A DNA stretch of 64,000 nt from Ottelia alismoides. Lineage: Eukaryota; Streptophyta; Magnoliopsida; Alismatales; Hydrocharitaceae. Every line of letters starts with the position of its first letter. Within the stretch, counting starts at the first letter, position 1. Positions 45,435 to 55,125 of the stretch are shown one piece after another. A program made the position numbers and the translations under genes. Location of the stretch: contig JAZKJV010010532.1 of assembly GCA_037367405.1 (NCBI GenBank), forward strand, positions 229,706 to 293,705, read 5' to 3'. The notes under the pieces are model-generated. The model was given only the letters and a program-made list of their open reading frames with translations, made no database searches and was not told the DNA's origin.

Positions 45435-48400
45435 TGATGATCGAAAACTCACTTGATCCGGGTAAAGGTAATAATATGAGTCGTTGCGACCCGAATCTCG
45501 AAGCTCAATCAACAAGAAAAATCGAAGACCACCAAATTGAAGTAATCAATCAAGAAAAGTCAAATAGCGGTCTCGCTATTTTATTTATATAGCGACCAGG
45601 GTCGAACTCAAGGAGCACAGTTTAGCCAAAGGCCTACGCAGTAGTCAAAAATCAATAATAAGATAATAAAATATTTTTGGTGGATTTTATGGATTTTTAA
45701 ATTTTTTTGTGATTTTTAATTATGAAGAAAATGTAAAACAAGCTAAAAAGAGCATAATCAACTAATTATTTAATACCACAAAAAGAGTCAAAAAATTACA
45801 ATAAAAAGATTTTTAGATTTTATAATTTTTCAAGGTTTTTGGTAATTTTCTCATATCTTTATATTTTTTAGTTGATTTAATAAAAATGAAATAAGACAGA
45901 GAATGGAAATCAATGTGCAGCCACATTTGAAAGGCTATTTAAAAATATAAAATTGCTTCTAAAAATCTGGAAACAATTTTATGAAAACTTCAAATAAAAT
46001 CCTAACTACAGAAGAAGAAATTGCATTTTTTGAATTTTTTAGAATTTTTAATGATTTTTATGGGTTTTTTAGGTTTTTTCAATTTTTGAGGTTTTTATAA
46101 ATCCAAATCAAACAAAACATGGATAGAAGCAATAAGATACAAAAACAAGCACAACATAATTTTTTAGAATTTTTCAAGGCTTTTAATACTTTTACTTGAT
46201 TTTATAATTCAAACAGTAGCAGAAATGAGGGGTTTTGAATTTTTTAAAAATAGAAAAGCAAAAAAATTGACCTAAAAATTCATTGAAATTTTTACACAAT
46301 GGCAGGGGCCGCGTATCCAAATTTCAAGAGATTTGGAGTTGATTTGATGTTTTATTCAACCCATAGAAGAGGCACAACACAAAGGGACCTAGTTGCAAAG
46401 AAAATAAGTTCTGAGGGCTTAAATAAAATACATGCAAGGAATATAGGAGGGTCAGTGCAAATTTCGCATCAAATCCATCACATGCTCAAATCCAGTACGC
46501 ACAGGGGTATAAATGCAAATATTTAAACTAAAAGTTAAAACCATAACATTCAATAACCCAAGCCCATACATGCAAATGTCCCAGAAAACTCATGTGTCGA
46601 AGCACGTGCACCTCAATTGGAGGGACTGAAATGCAAATACTAAAAGTCTAAGGTCGAAAATGCAATTATTCCAAATTAAAAACAACTATGTAAAGTATTT
46701 ACAGGACTGACTGCTAAAAGCTAAAATAGGAAAGGCCTAAGTGAAATATTCCCTTTTATTATGATCCAACAGTTGAAAGGGGATCCAGATCTGACGATGG
46801 AGAATGGTTGGAACTCCTTCGATGATCGACGCCTCAGATATGATCCTCAGATGGATCGAACGGCTGCTAACGCCCCATGAATGGATAGTAGCGATGAGAC
46901 CCGGCGGAGAAGCTCAATCGAACGGTGGAAGAGACCTTTGGAAGAACAGGCCGATGAACTTCGCCCGGCCGTTGCGCGTGGTGGAGGGCTCTTTCGATGC
47001 TGTTGGGATGGGGAAATAGAAGCTGAAGGTGGTCCGCAGATGATGGGGGTTTCGATGAGGCCGGGATAGATCGGAGTGCACCGGCGACGAAGGAGACCTG
47101 GAGCTCCTGTTCTCTGAAGTCCAAACCTCCAGATGAGGTTATGAAGTGCTCTAACATGCACAGGAAAACCACTAGGTCGAGGGCAAATTGCCTCGACCCG
47201 TCAAAGCACGAAAAGGGGTGGCTGGCGTGTCATGATGTGACCCTCCGGCAAAGCGACGGAGGAGGAGGGCCCAAACCCCATTCCTGGGCGAATCGGGTTG
47301 ACTGGAGGGGCGTAGAAGGTGGAGAGAAGTTTGGCGAAAGTGAAGGGATGGTCGTAAGGGAAAATGGGTGGTTGGAGTACGGTGAACGGATCGATGAAAG
47401 GTTATTGCCCGGAACTCGAAAAATCGAGATTAAAGGAAAACTAGAGACTGTCTATGCTACCTGATGGGCTAAGTCGTCTGTGCTGGCGGTCGGAGACCTC
47501 GGAGGGTCATGGCCTCAATGGTGAGACGTGTCCAGAGGCTGAGCTCACCTTACGGAGGAGCACAGCGGAGTGTACGCCGGATCAGAGGCCTCCAACGCTC
47601 TAAACCTCGCTGCGACTCTCTTTCTCTCTCTCGCATCAGCTGTCACTCAGACGAAGAGGAGGAGGTCATTGGAGAGGAGGGGAATGGCCAAAGATGCGTG
47701 GAATGGTGGCTGGAGGTGAAGCTTTATACATGAAGGAGTCCGAGAAGATGGGATTCGGGGGCGTTAATCGATGCACGGACCCCTAAGGGAAAGATCGGGC
47801 GTGAAACACGGATGTTTGCTCGACAATCGGAGCCCGGGGTTTGAAGAAACAAAGGTTGAACCGATTCGGAAAAATATGGAGAGATCGGGTCAAAACCGGG
47901 TCTGAAAGCAATGTGGTCCAGAAGGGGGAGTTGATCAGGGGTCAACAATCCCCCGTGGACCTATAAGAATTCAGAATTCACAAATTATTTATAAATTAAA
48001 TTAAAAATAGCAAATAATTTTATTTTAAAATATTTGCAAAGTAAAAAATGTTTATTATTTTTCAAAGTATTTTTTAGGTATTTTTATTTATTTTTTTAAA
48101 AAATAAATTAATGTCTATATATAATATTATATTATATACAGGTATAAATACCTATGTATTTTAAATTTTTATTTTTATTAGTTTATTTTTGTACAATTAT
48201 CCTAATTTTATATTTTATTTGTTTACAACATAAATTTTGTGGAGTAAAATAATTTTTATTTGATTTTTATTGTTTATTTACAAGGTTAAAATAAATAGAT
48301 ATAGGTACATGTGTACATGGTATATACAAGGGTTAGAGAGAGAATTTATTTTCTTTTTCTTTTTATTTTTCTTAATTTTTCTTTTATTTTTAGAAAAATA

Positions 48401-48744
48401 TACAAAGCGTGAGAAATACATATATATTTTTATTTTATGAAAAGCCAAGAAGGAAATGTGTACAATGATGAATGGCCCAATCTCTCTATACTTGTTTTAT
48501 TTTGCGGTCAGGCCAATGCTTGGCCCTCCCTTGGGTTCGGGTCACTCAATATTTATTCTAAATATTTCCCTTTTTTTCTTTTTTTCTTTATTCTTTTATT
48601 TTTGCACAAAAACGTGCTAATTATTGCTATTTATACAAAGCACTCAATTTGGCAATTTATTGTATTTACAAGTATCTACATGGTGTTTTGCAAAGATTTT
48701 TAGCTAAAATAAAAGATTAAAGAGTGATGAATGGGGATTCATCA
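45435..48744 (-). repeat. Gypsy-2 5' LTR (3310 bp)
   Basis: It is the partner of 25827-29117 with the same ends. The GC-rich middle lies at about 46760-47960. Frames inside it (for example 47141-47464) overlap broken equivalents in the other LTR and are not called. Confidence 0.93.
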
Positions 48745-48749
48745 GTCCC
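48745..48749. repeat. Target-site duplication GTCCC, right copy (Gypsy-2)
   Basis: It is identical to 25822-25826. Confidence 0.92.
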
Positions 48750-48787
48750 CTGCATATGAGATAGAGTTTCAGAGGTGTCATAATAAT
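48750..48787 (+). repeat. Decayed Copia-A-family LTR, middle piece
   Basis: CTGCATATGAGATAGAG then TTCAGAGGTGTCATA parallels Copia-A LTR CTGCATGGGAATAGTG then TTCGGAGGTGTCAAA at about 2644-2676. It sits between the Gypsy-2 and Copia-C insertions. Confidence 0.75.
48783..48787. repeat. Target-site duplication ATAAT, left copy (Copia-C)
   Basis: ATAAT precedes TGCTAGAATT and is repeated at 53751-53755 after the 3' LTR ends CCACA. Confidence 0.85.
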
Positions 48788-49013
48788 TGCTAGAATTATT
48801 ATTGTTAGAATTATTATATTACAATTATGTTTGTAACCTTTCGGGTTCCATAACCCTTAACCCTTCGGGTTCTGTAACCTTTAACCCTTCGGGTTCCGTA
48901 ACCCCTCAGGGGTATTTATGTATTTTTCCTCTTGCACTCTCTAGGGTTTTCTCTCTATATAACAGACCCTAGCCCTATGTAATAGATATCTCATCTTGTC
49001 TCTCTTCTCCGCA
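48788..49013 (+). repeat. Copia-C 5' LTR (226 bp)
   Basis: It starts TGCTAGAATTATTATTG (the 3' LTR has TGTTAG) and ends CTCCGCA. It contains three near-copies of a unit with AACCCTTCGGGTT and a TATA box at 48956-48962. It is 7 bases longer near its end than the 3' LTR. Confidence 0.93.
48956..48962 (+). promoter_or_regulatory. TATA box of Copia-C 5' LTR
   Basis: TATATAA follows a CT-rich stretch (TTTTCTCTC), and the same box is present in the 3' LTR at 53700-53706. This is a typical short-LTR copia promoter. Confidence 0.65.
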
Positions 49014-49024
49014 TGGTATCAGAG
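49014..49024 (+). other. Copia-C primer-binding site
   Basis: TGGTATCAGAG begins immediately after the 5' LTR. It is complementary to initiator Met-tRNA. Confidence 0.93.
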
Positions 49025-49410
49025 AAACGGTCCTAGACCGAGGTTCTGACCAAAAATCCAAACCGCCACCTTCAAGCCTCGCAAAAGCCTGCGCGGGCCA
49101 TCTTCCCAGAATTATGGCCCCGCGTAAGGCCCTCCAATCGCCTCGAATGCAACATCTCTCCCGTTAGCGCTACCTTACGCTTTCAGGACCTCCTACGAAG
49201 GTCGTCAGACCCACAGCTTCCCTCTACGGGTACCGTAGGAATCTTTGGAGATACAAAACTCATCACGGACTGCTCCTAAGAATCCAGATCTTCTATCCAT
49301 TTAGGGTTTTCAGCCCTTCTACGTGGGTAAATGTGAGTTCTAGGGCATTTTTTACCTCTTATATGCATCCTTAGTTGATCACAAGATCGTCTTTCTACTT
49401 TAAGACCACC
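49025..49410 (+). other. Copia-C leader
   Basis: About 385 bp between the primer site and the first gag ATG. No conserved feature is recognised. Confidence 0.5.
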
Positions 49411-50230
49411 ATGGCACCTTCTTCTACCGAGACAAAGCCCTTGTCCACAAATATTATGGCACAAGGCACTACTATAAAACTCAAGCGCACAGAAAATTAC
49501 GTGCTCCGGTCTCGATCTTTTATGGTGTTCATTGGTGGTCATAGGAAACTGTACATTTTTACTAAAGATCCTTTAGATGAAAAGGACAAAGAATACGACA
49601 GATGGCAGACTGACAACTATTTGGTTATCAACTAGATGACCAATGGTGTTGAGGCTCACATTGCCTCAAACTTTTTTTACAAAAGTACGGTCAAGGAAAT
49701 GTGGGAGGATCTCGAGCAAACATACTCCCAGAAGAAGATGAAGGCATTTACATGCGAATATGGTCGACATCTCCCTCATCGAGTACTATAGGCATCTATC
49801 TAGACTTTATGACGAGCTTGCAAAATTCCATCCCTCATGTTGCACCAAACAAATACAAGAGCATTCTGACTGGAAAGTATAACGCTTTCTTGATGGCCTG
49901 CATTCTAAAAACCATGCAGCAAAGGAGCAATTTCTTATATCAGACACACTGCCGACAATGAAGGCCATCTTTGGCCGACTTGAGGATCTTTAGACATCCG
50001 ATGCCCGACCTCCTGTCTTACCTTCAATAGAGAACTTTGCACACATCACCTCATCTGGGCGAGGAGGCAGATACGGCTTGTGAGGAGGATGCGGTCGTGA
50101 TCCAAGGCGTGGCCGTGGACGGGAATCTGGATGAGGCCGTAGCTTTAGTCGTGGTCATGGGCGAGACTCTACTGCTCCATGCACTTACTATGGTAGGTGG
50201 AAGCACTTGACTGAACGATGTTGGCAGAAG
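49411..50230 (+). pseudogene. gag: Copia-C gag with damaged zinc knuckle
   Basis: The ATG at 49411 starts a copia gag N-terminus (ENYVLRSRSFMVFIGGHRKL, then YDRWQTDNYLVIN). TAG at 49633 interrupts it, and later blocks fit gag in shifted frames (FYKSTVKEMWEDLEQTYSQ). The zinc knuckle near 50180-50224 reads C-T-Y-Y-G-R-W-K-H-L-T-E-R-C: the second Cys of C-x2-C-x4-H-x4-C is Tyr (TAT at 50189-50191 for expected TGT). The knuckle could not bind zinc normally. Confidence 0.82.
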
Positions 50231-50734
50231 TTTAGTGTACCCTCTTATCACGCTAATAATGTTTATGAGGATGCCTATAATGTGGAAGAGGCATCGCCTA
50301 CCTCCAATAGCAAGAGTGTTCATTTTAATGATGCAGATTACTCCCGTCTAATGCAGATCCTTCACAATCCAGGGCCTACCACCACTAGTAACACTACAAC
50401 TGCTGCTCTAGCCACTTCTTCAGGTACAATAGCCAACTCTGCTATTGCTCCTACTCCAGCTTGTATTATTGATTTTGGCGCCTCTACTCATCTCATTGGA
50501 GAAGGTAGTCTTCTCACCTCTTCCATACCATCTACCTCTGTGAAGTCAGTTCGAGACGCTAATGTAACTCAATCACAGATTACTACAGTAGGAACTATGG
50601 AATTCTCTTCCAAGCTCCGACTTTCAGGGGTTCATTTTGCTCTTGATTTTCATCTTAGATTGCTGTCAGTTCACAAGCTTTGTGTTGAGCTTCATTGTTG
50701 TGTGATATTTGATGAGTCTTGTTGTTATTTCTAG
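50231..50734 (+). pseudogene. Copia-C protease, catalytic triplet altered
   Basis: The frame passes a Ser/Thr-rich stretch and reaches ACIIDFGASTHLIGEGSLLT (Asp codon 50471-50473), the retropepsin active site. As in Copia-A, the D-S-G motif is D-F-G through a TTT codon. Later strand blocks follow to 50734, where a TAG ends the frame. Confidence 0.85.
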
Positions 50735-51720
50735 GACATCCGGACGAGGAAGATTTTTGGTGGAGTCATGAGAAGAACAGCCTATATTACCTTGACATAC
50801 CCTCAGACTCCAATTTTGTTGTTGTTGCATCTATCTCTGAAGGTCCACTCCTATGGCATCTGCGCCTTGGGCATCCCTCTACCAAGGCCATCTCCATGAT
50901 GTTTCCTGAGCTCTCTACTCTGAAGCCCTTTCAGTGCGAGGCATGTGAGTTCGGGAAACACCATCGAACTTCGTTTCCTGTTTGTATTGAGTCTCCTAGT
51001 ACTGTTGCTTTTCATCTTGTTCACTGTGATGTTTGGGGACCTTGTCCGATCCGCACATTTAATGGTCATCGCTATTTTATAGTTTTCATTGATGATTATA
51101 GTCGATCTTCTTGGATCTATCTAATACTGGAGCGTTTGGAGATTAATTAAATTGTCAGAAATTTCTTTGAATATGTTAAAACTTACTTTTCTAGCATTGT
51201 TAAGATCATTCATACCAACAATGCTCTTGTGTTAACCCAACATGACTTGACCTCTTTCTTTGCATCCCAAGGAACTGTTCACCAAATATCATGTCCATAT
51301 ACCTCACAACAGAATGGTGTAGCTGAGAGAAAACTCCGACATTTGCTAAATGTTGCCAGATCTCTTCTTAGTCAAATGCGTGTTTCTAAACAATATTGGG
51401 GAGATGTTATTCTTACTGTAGTGTATCTCATCAACCGTGTTCCTTATCTATTCTCAAAGGGGCAACTCCATTTTCCTTACTATATCCTATCGAGTCTCCT
51501 TTTCCTATACCACTGCGAATTATTGGTTGTATTGCATTTGTTCTTAACATTCATGCAGCTGACAAATTATCCTCTCGTGCCATCAAATGCGTCTTTCATG
51601 GGTACTCTCGTACTCAGAAAGGTTATCGTTGCTATGATCATGTTGGACGTCGATACTATGTAACTGCTGATGTCACCTTCTTTGAACAAACAAGTTATTT
51701 CACAGACTGTGTGTGATATT
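50735..51720 (+). pseudogene. Copia-C integrase
   Basis: The zinc region LLWHLRLGHPSTKAI with CEAC gives the H-H-C-C ligands, and HCDVWGPC holds the first catalytic Asp. FIVFIDDYSRSSWIYL follows, then a TAA near 51148. In the region where the second catalytic Asp should lie (D-N in this family) the codon at 51217-51219 is AAC, so Asp has become Asn. QQNGVAERKLRHLL keeps the catalytic Glu. Further frameshifts follow near 51470. The enzyme is inactive. Confidence 0.9.
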
Positions 51721-51889
51721 CCTCTTGACCTCCCTCCTCCACCAATCGTCTATACTCGACAACGTACCTCTATACCTTCTACACTAGTTTTTGTACCTTT
51801 GCTTGTCCCTTTTATGCAGGATGATATGACCAATTCGAGTGCTCCCACCACTATTGTCTCGGATGTACCTGGGAGATTCCAATATCTCT

Positions 51890-53525
51890 ACGCATGCAAA
51901 AAAGGAAATGTGTGTATCACCCCATGTCACATTTTACTTCTACAGATGGTTTATCAAGCCGTGACAAGAGATTTGCAGATGCTCTGAATGCTATTACCAT
52001 CCCAAAAGATCAATTCAGTGCAATGCATGATCGTGGTTGGCGACAGGCCATGGATCAGGAGATGGATGCACTTACCTCATGGGGTACATGGGATCTTGTG
52101 TTGTGTCTACCGGAAGTTTGCCCTGTGGCTTGTCGATGGGTCTTCATGACCAAACAATCGCCTGATGGTTCTATTGGCAGGTTGAAAGCCAGACTTGTTG
52201 TCAAAGGTTTCACACAAAACTTTGGAGTTGTTTTGAGACCTTCTCGCCTGTTGCCAGAATGGGGTCGATACGTACCATTCTCTCTATTGCTGCCAACAAG
52301 GCTTGTCCCATATATCAACTTGATGTGAAGAATACCTTTCTTTATGGTGATCTTGAGGAGGAGGTCTACATGATGCAACCATCGGGGTATGTAGTCGAGG
52401 GGGAGCATGTATGTCGACTACGGAAGGCCATTTATGGCCCGAAGCAGAGCCCAAGGGCATGATTTGACAAGCTCACTATGGAGATCAACACGCTTAGTTT
52501 TCAGAGAACAACATCTGACTACTCTATCTTTGTCAGACGACGGTCTACTGGCACGATCATTATTGTTGTCTTTGTTGATGATATGGTTATCACAGGAGAC
52601 GATGTAGTTGGTATTCATGAGACCAAGGTCTTCCTCCAGAAGGTCTTTGTCACAAATGATCTCGGCCAACTTCATTATTTTCTTGGCATTGATGTAATAT
52701 GCACTATAGAGGGGCTCCATCTTTTACACATAAAGTATTGCCTCGATATTCTGACTGAGGCAGGACTTCTTGGATGCAAACCATCTAGCATCCCTGCAGA
52801 AGTGAGAAAATATTTAGCTTTTACTGATCCACCTTTTGAGGATGCAACACGATACAGAAGCTTAGTGGGAAAATTACTCTATCTCACTAGTTACCAGGCC
52901 AGATATATCATATGTTGTGAGCAGAGCCAGTAAACATATGGAAAAGCCTCTTTATAGTCACTGGCAGGATGTTCTTTTGATCCTTCGATATTTGAAGGAA
53001 TCTCCCGGACGTGGACTTTTCTATGGGGAGAATGGACACACAAATATATCCGCCTATATAGATTCTGACTATGCTAGCTCTCTTGAGGACCGCCGATCCA
53101 CTACAGGATACGCCATATTTGTTGGGGATGATCTTGTCAATTGGCAATGCAAGAAGCAGACAATGGTATCCAGATCCAGTGCATAAGCATAATAAGGGGC
53201 AATGGCTCAGACAATATGTGAGATCACATGGCTTGTTTCTTTCCTAACATAACTTGGCATGTCAGTGGCCACTCCTATACCCTTATATTGCAATAACAAG
53301 TCTGCCACGTACATCGCCACCAATCCCATTTTTCATGAGCGGACAAAACACATTGAAGTTGATTTCTATTTTATTTGTGATGCAGTACGAGAAGGACGAA
53401 TCAACACTCCACACATCTCCACTGAACTACAACTAGAAGACATCCTCACAAAGTCTCTTCCAAGGAAGCGCCTAATGTACTTAGTATCTAAGTTGGGCAT
53501 GATCGACAGATATGCTCCAACATGA
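51890..53525 (+). pseudogene. pol: Copia-C reverse transcriptase and RNase H
   Basis: RVT_2 blocks are visible in several frames: MDQEMDALTSWGTWDLV, ACRWVFMTKQSPDGS then RLKARLVVKGFTQ, YQLDVKNTFLYGDLEEEVYM, KAIYGPKQSPRA, and the catalytic FVDD at 52571-52582 (usually YVDD). The RNase H part has IDSDYASSLEDRRSTTGY, then stops, then CNNKSATYIATNPIFHERTK and the C-terminal LEDILTKSLPRKR. Stops occur near 52460 and 53185, with frameshifts near 52250 and 52900. The pol frame ends with TGA at 53523-53525. Confidence 0.92.
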
Positions 53526-53532
53526 GGAGGTG

Positions 53533-53750
53533 TGTTAGAATTATTATTGTTAGAATTATTATATTACAACTAAGTTTGTAACCTTTCGGGTTCTGTAACC
53601 TTAACCCTTCGGGTTCTGTAATCTTTAACCCTTCGGGTTCCGTAACCCCTCAGGGGTATTTATGTATTTTTCCTCTTGTACTCTCTAGGGTTTTCTCTCT
53701 ATATAAGAGACCCTAGCCCTATGGAATAGATATCTCATTTTGTCTCCACA
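53533..53750 (+). repeat. Copia-C 3' LTR (218 bp)
   Basis: It starts TGTTAGAATTATTATTG and ends TCTCCACA. It is the partner of 48788-49013, with the same TTCGGG units and TATA box. A purine-rich GAGGAGG lies just before it. Confidence 0.93.
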
Positions 53751-53755
53751 ATAAT
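53751..53755. repeat. Target-site duplication ATAAT, right copy (Copia-C)
   Basis: It is identical to 48783-48787. Confidence 0.85.
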
Positions 53756-53840
53756 CATGTCAAAAGTTGAGTTACGAGGTCTAGATAACGAAGACATGAG
53801 TCGTAACTATCATGGTAATTACATTCAAGTTAATATTTAG
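53756..53840 (+). repeat. Decayed Copia-A-family LTR, third piece
   Basis: CATGTCAAAAGTTGAG then GAGGTCTAGATAACGAAG continues the order of the Copia-A LTR (TAGGTCAATGGGTTGAAACG then AGATCGAGATAACCTAAG at about 10975-11010). Similarity fades after about 53840. Confidence 0.65.
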
Positions 53841-53859
53841 GCCCCAAATATGTTGTTGA

Positions 53860-54206
53860 TTGTATCTTGCTCCATCTAAACTAGCTATAAGAAAGTATAG
53901 AGTTGATGATGTTGCACAACATCAACATGGCTCTCTTTTCCAATGATTATGTGACCTTTCAGAATGGGCAAGCCGAGATCCTCTATCGTCAAAATGATAA
54001 AATGGAAAACATTGAAGTATAAAAAATCCCTCCACCACTCGAAGGACATCTAGGGCACCTACTTCTCCTCATGTTCGCACTAGGACCCATGCACCCTTTC
54101 CTCCTTACTTTAGGACCCCAACTCCTCCTTCATCTTCTCGTGAAAAGAAATTCTCAAATAGAAGATACCCATTTCGAAGAAGGAACTGAGAAAGAATTTG
54201 AATAAC
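53860..54206. other. Unrecognised sequence, possibly an old gag remnant
   Basis: A run with Pro-, Arg- and Thr-rich reading (APFPPYFRTPTPPSSSREKK in one frame) resembles the basic/proline spacer of some retroelement gag proteins. The reading continues in style after the DNA transposon at 55126-55200. I cannot assign it. Confidence 0.25.
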
Positions 54207-54214
54207 ATGAAAAA
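54207..54214. repeat. Target-site duplication ATGAAAAA, left copy
   Basis: These 8 bp precede the GGGATA terminus and are repeated at 55118-55125. Confidence 0.85.
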
Positions 54215-55117
54215 GGGATAGTTACACCCATAACCTTGAGTAGTTTCGTAATTATGTGCATCACCCTGCGTAATAGCGTATTACATTGAGAACCCTGAAT
54301 AGTCACTCTGTCTCACACCCATAACCTTACATAAATTTGTCTGTTAGCCCAACTAGACCATTGGTTAATCTAACCCATGGCTATCTAATGACTACAAAGA
54401 TTTCAAAAAAAATAAAAAAACCCCTCCAACATCCTCCTCCCGACCGACCGCTCACTCTCACCACCACCCTCTTCCTCCCTAAATTCCGTCTCCTACTCCT
54501 TCAAGTCCTCCAACCACTGCCCTCCTCTTTCCCGACCTCCTCCTCTAGGTCCTCTAGCCGCCACCCTCCTCCTCCTCCTTAGGTCCTCCAGTTACCTCCC
54601 CCCTCCTCCCTGACATACTCCTCCCCCTCCAGGTCCTGTCATCGTCATCCACCTCCTCTTCCAACCTCCTCCTCCTCCACCTTCCCAGGTCCTCAGTCGC
54701 GACCCACCTCCTCCCCCGACCTCCTCCTCTTTCTTCTTAGGTCCTCTGTCATCGCCCTCCTCCTCCATGACGTCCTCCTCCTCCCCATGTCCTTCTATCA
54801 TTACCCACGTCCTCCCACGACCTCCTTCTCTTTTCCATGTCCCCCGCCATTTCCAACCTCCTCCCTGCCAGTGATGGGTTTCTATGGAAGACAAGAAAGG
54901 AGAAGAGAAGGAAGAGGGTGGTAGGATTTGTAATTATCTTGAACATAAAGGGTGAAAATGGATACATTTCATGGCAGTTAATGAACAAATAGATGTGTTA
55001 ACACATGGTCATGTCACGTAAGAGTTAAGCATTATCCGAATTTTCTAATATAATCACGATTACGCACAATTATTTACATAATTATGAAATTACTCAGGAT
55101 GTGGGTGTAAATATCCC
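54215..55117. mobile_element. Non-autonomous DNA transposon with long terminal inverted repeats (Mutator-like)
   Basis: The left end GGGATAGTTACACCCATAAC is inverted at the right end (GGGATATTTACACCCACATC on the minus strand). Similarity between ends continues for about 45 bp strongly and to about 90 bp weakly. An 8-bp duplication flanks it. Long inverted repeats with a GGG(A/T)TA-x-TTACACCC start are typical of plant Mutator-like elements, although 8 bp (rather than 9) also fits hAT. The inside is a CT-rich low-complexity tract (54430-54850) with no transposase. The frame on the minus strand at 54592-54894 is a product of that tract. Confidence 0.8.
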
Positions 55118-55125
55118 ATGAAAAA
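55118..55125. repeat. Target-site duplication ATGAAAAA, right copy
   Basis: It is identical to 54207-54214. Confidence 0.85.

Larger units (their letters stand above)
25827..48744 (-). mobile_element. Gypsy-2: non-autonomous gag-only gypsy element, split by Copia-B
   Basis: The LTRs are 25827-29117 and 45435-48744; a tRNA-Asp-type primer site and a polypurine tract sit at the internal borders. The 5-bp duplication is GTCCC. Without the nested Copia-B the internal part is about 5.7 kb. On the minus strand it holds leader, gag, a gag-downstream acidic region, the hairpin array and the antisense frames, but no reverse transcriptase, RNase H or integrase. It is therefore like the gag-only (TR-GAG) derivatives described in plants. 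By eye over about 195 bp at one end the LTRs differ at about 20 places, so it is older than the copia insertion it carries. Confidence 0.92.
48788..53750 (+). mobile_element. Copia-C: compact Ty1/copia element
   Basis: It is 4963 bp long with short LTRs (226 and 218 bp), a Met-tRNA primer site, and degraded gag, protease, integrase, RT and RNase H in copia order. The LTRs differ by about 11 substitutions and two small gaps by eye. It inserted into the old Copia-family LTR 33-38 bp from the Gypsy-2 insertion. Several catalytic residues are altered and it is not autonomous. Confidence 0.95.

Noticed and set aside
45142..45456. A 104-codon frame at the Gypsy-2 leader/PBS border
   Set aside because: It runs through the primer-binding site into the LTR on the antisense strand and is not matched in Gypsy-1.
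48836..48925. Telomere-like or CRISPR-like short repeats (AACCC units)
   Set aside because: There are only three imperfect units within a copia LTR, repeated in the partner LTR. They are LTR sequence.
54592..54894. A 100-codon Gly/Trp/Glu-rich frame on the minus strand
   Set aside because: It is produced by the CT-rich low-complexity tract inside the inverted-repeat element.
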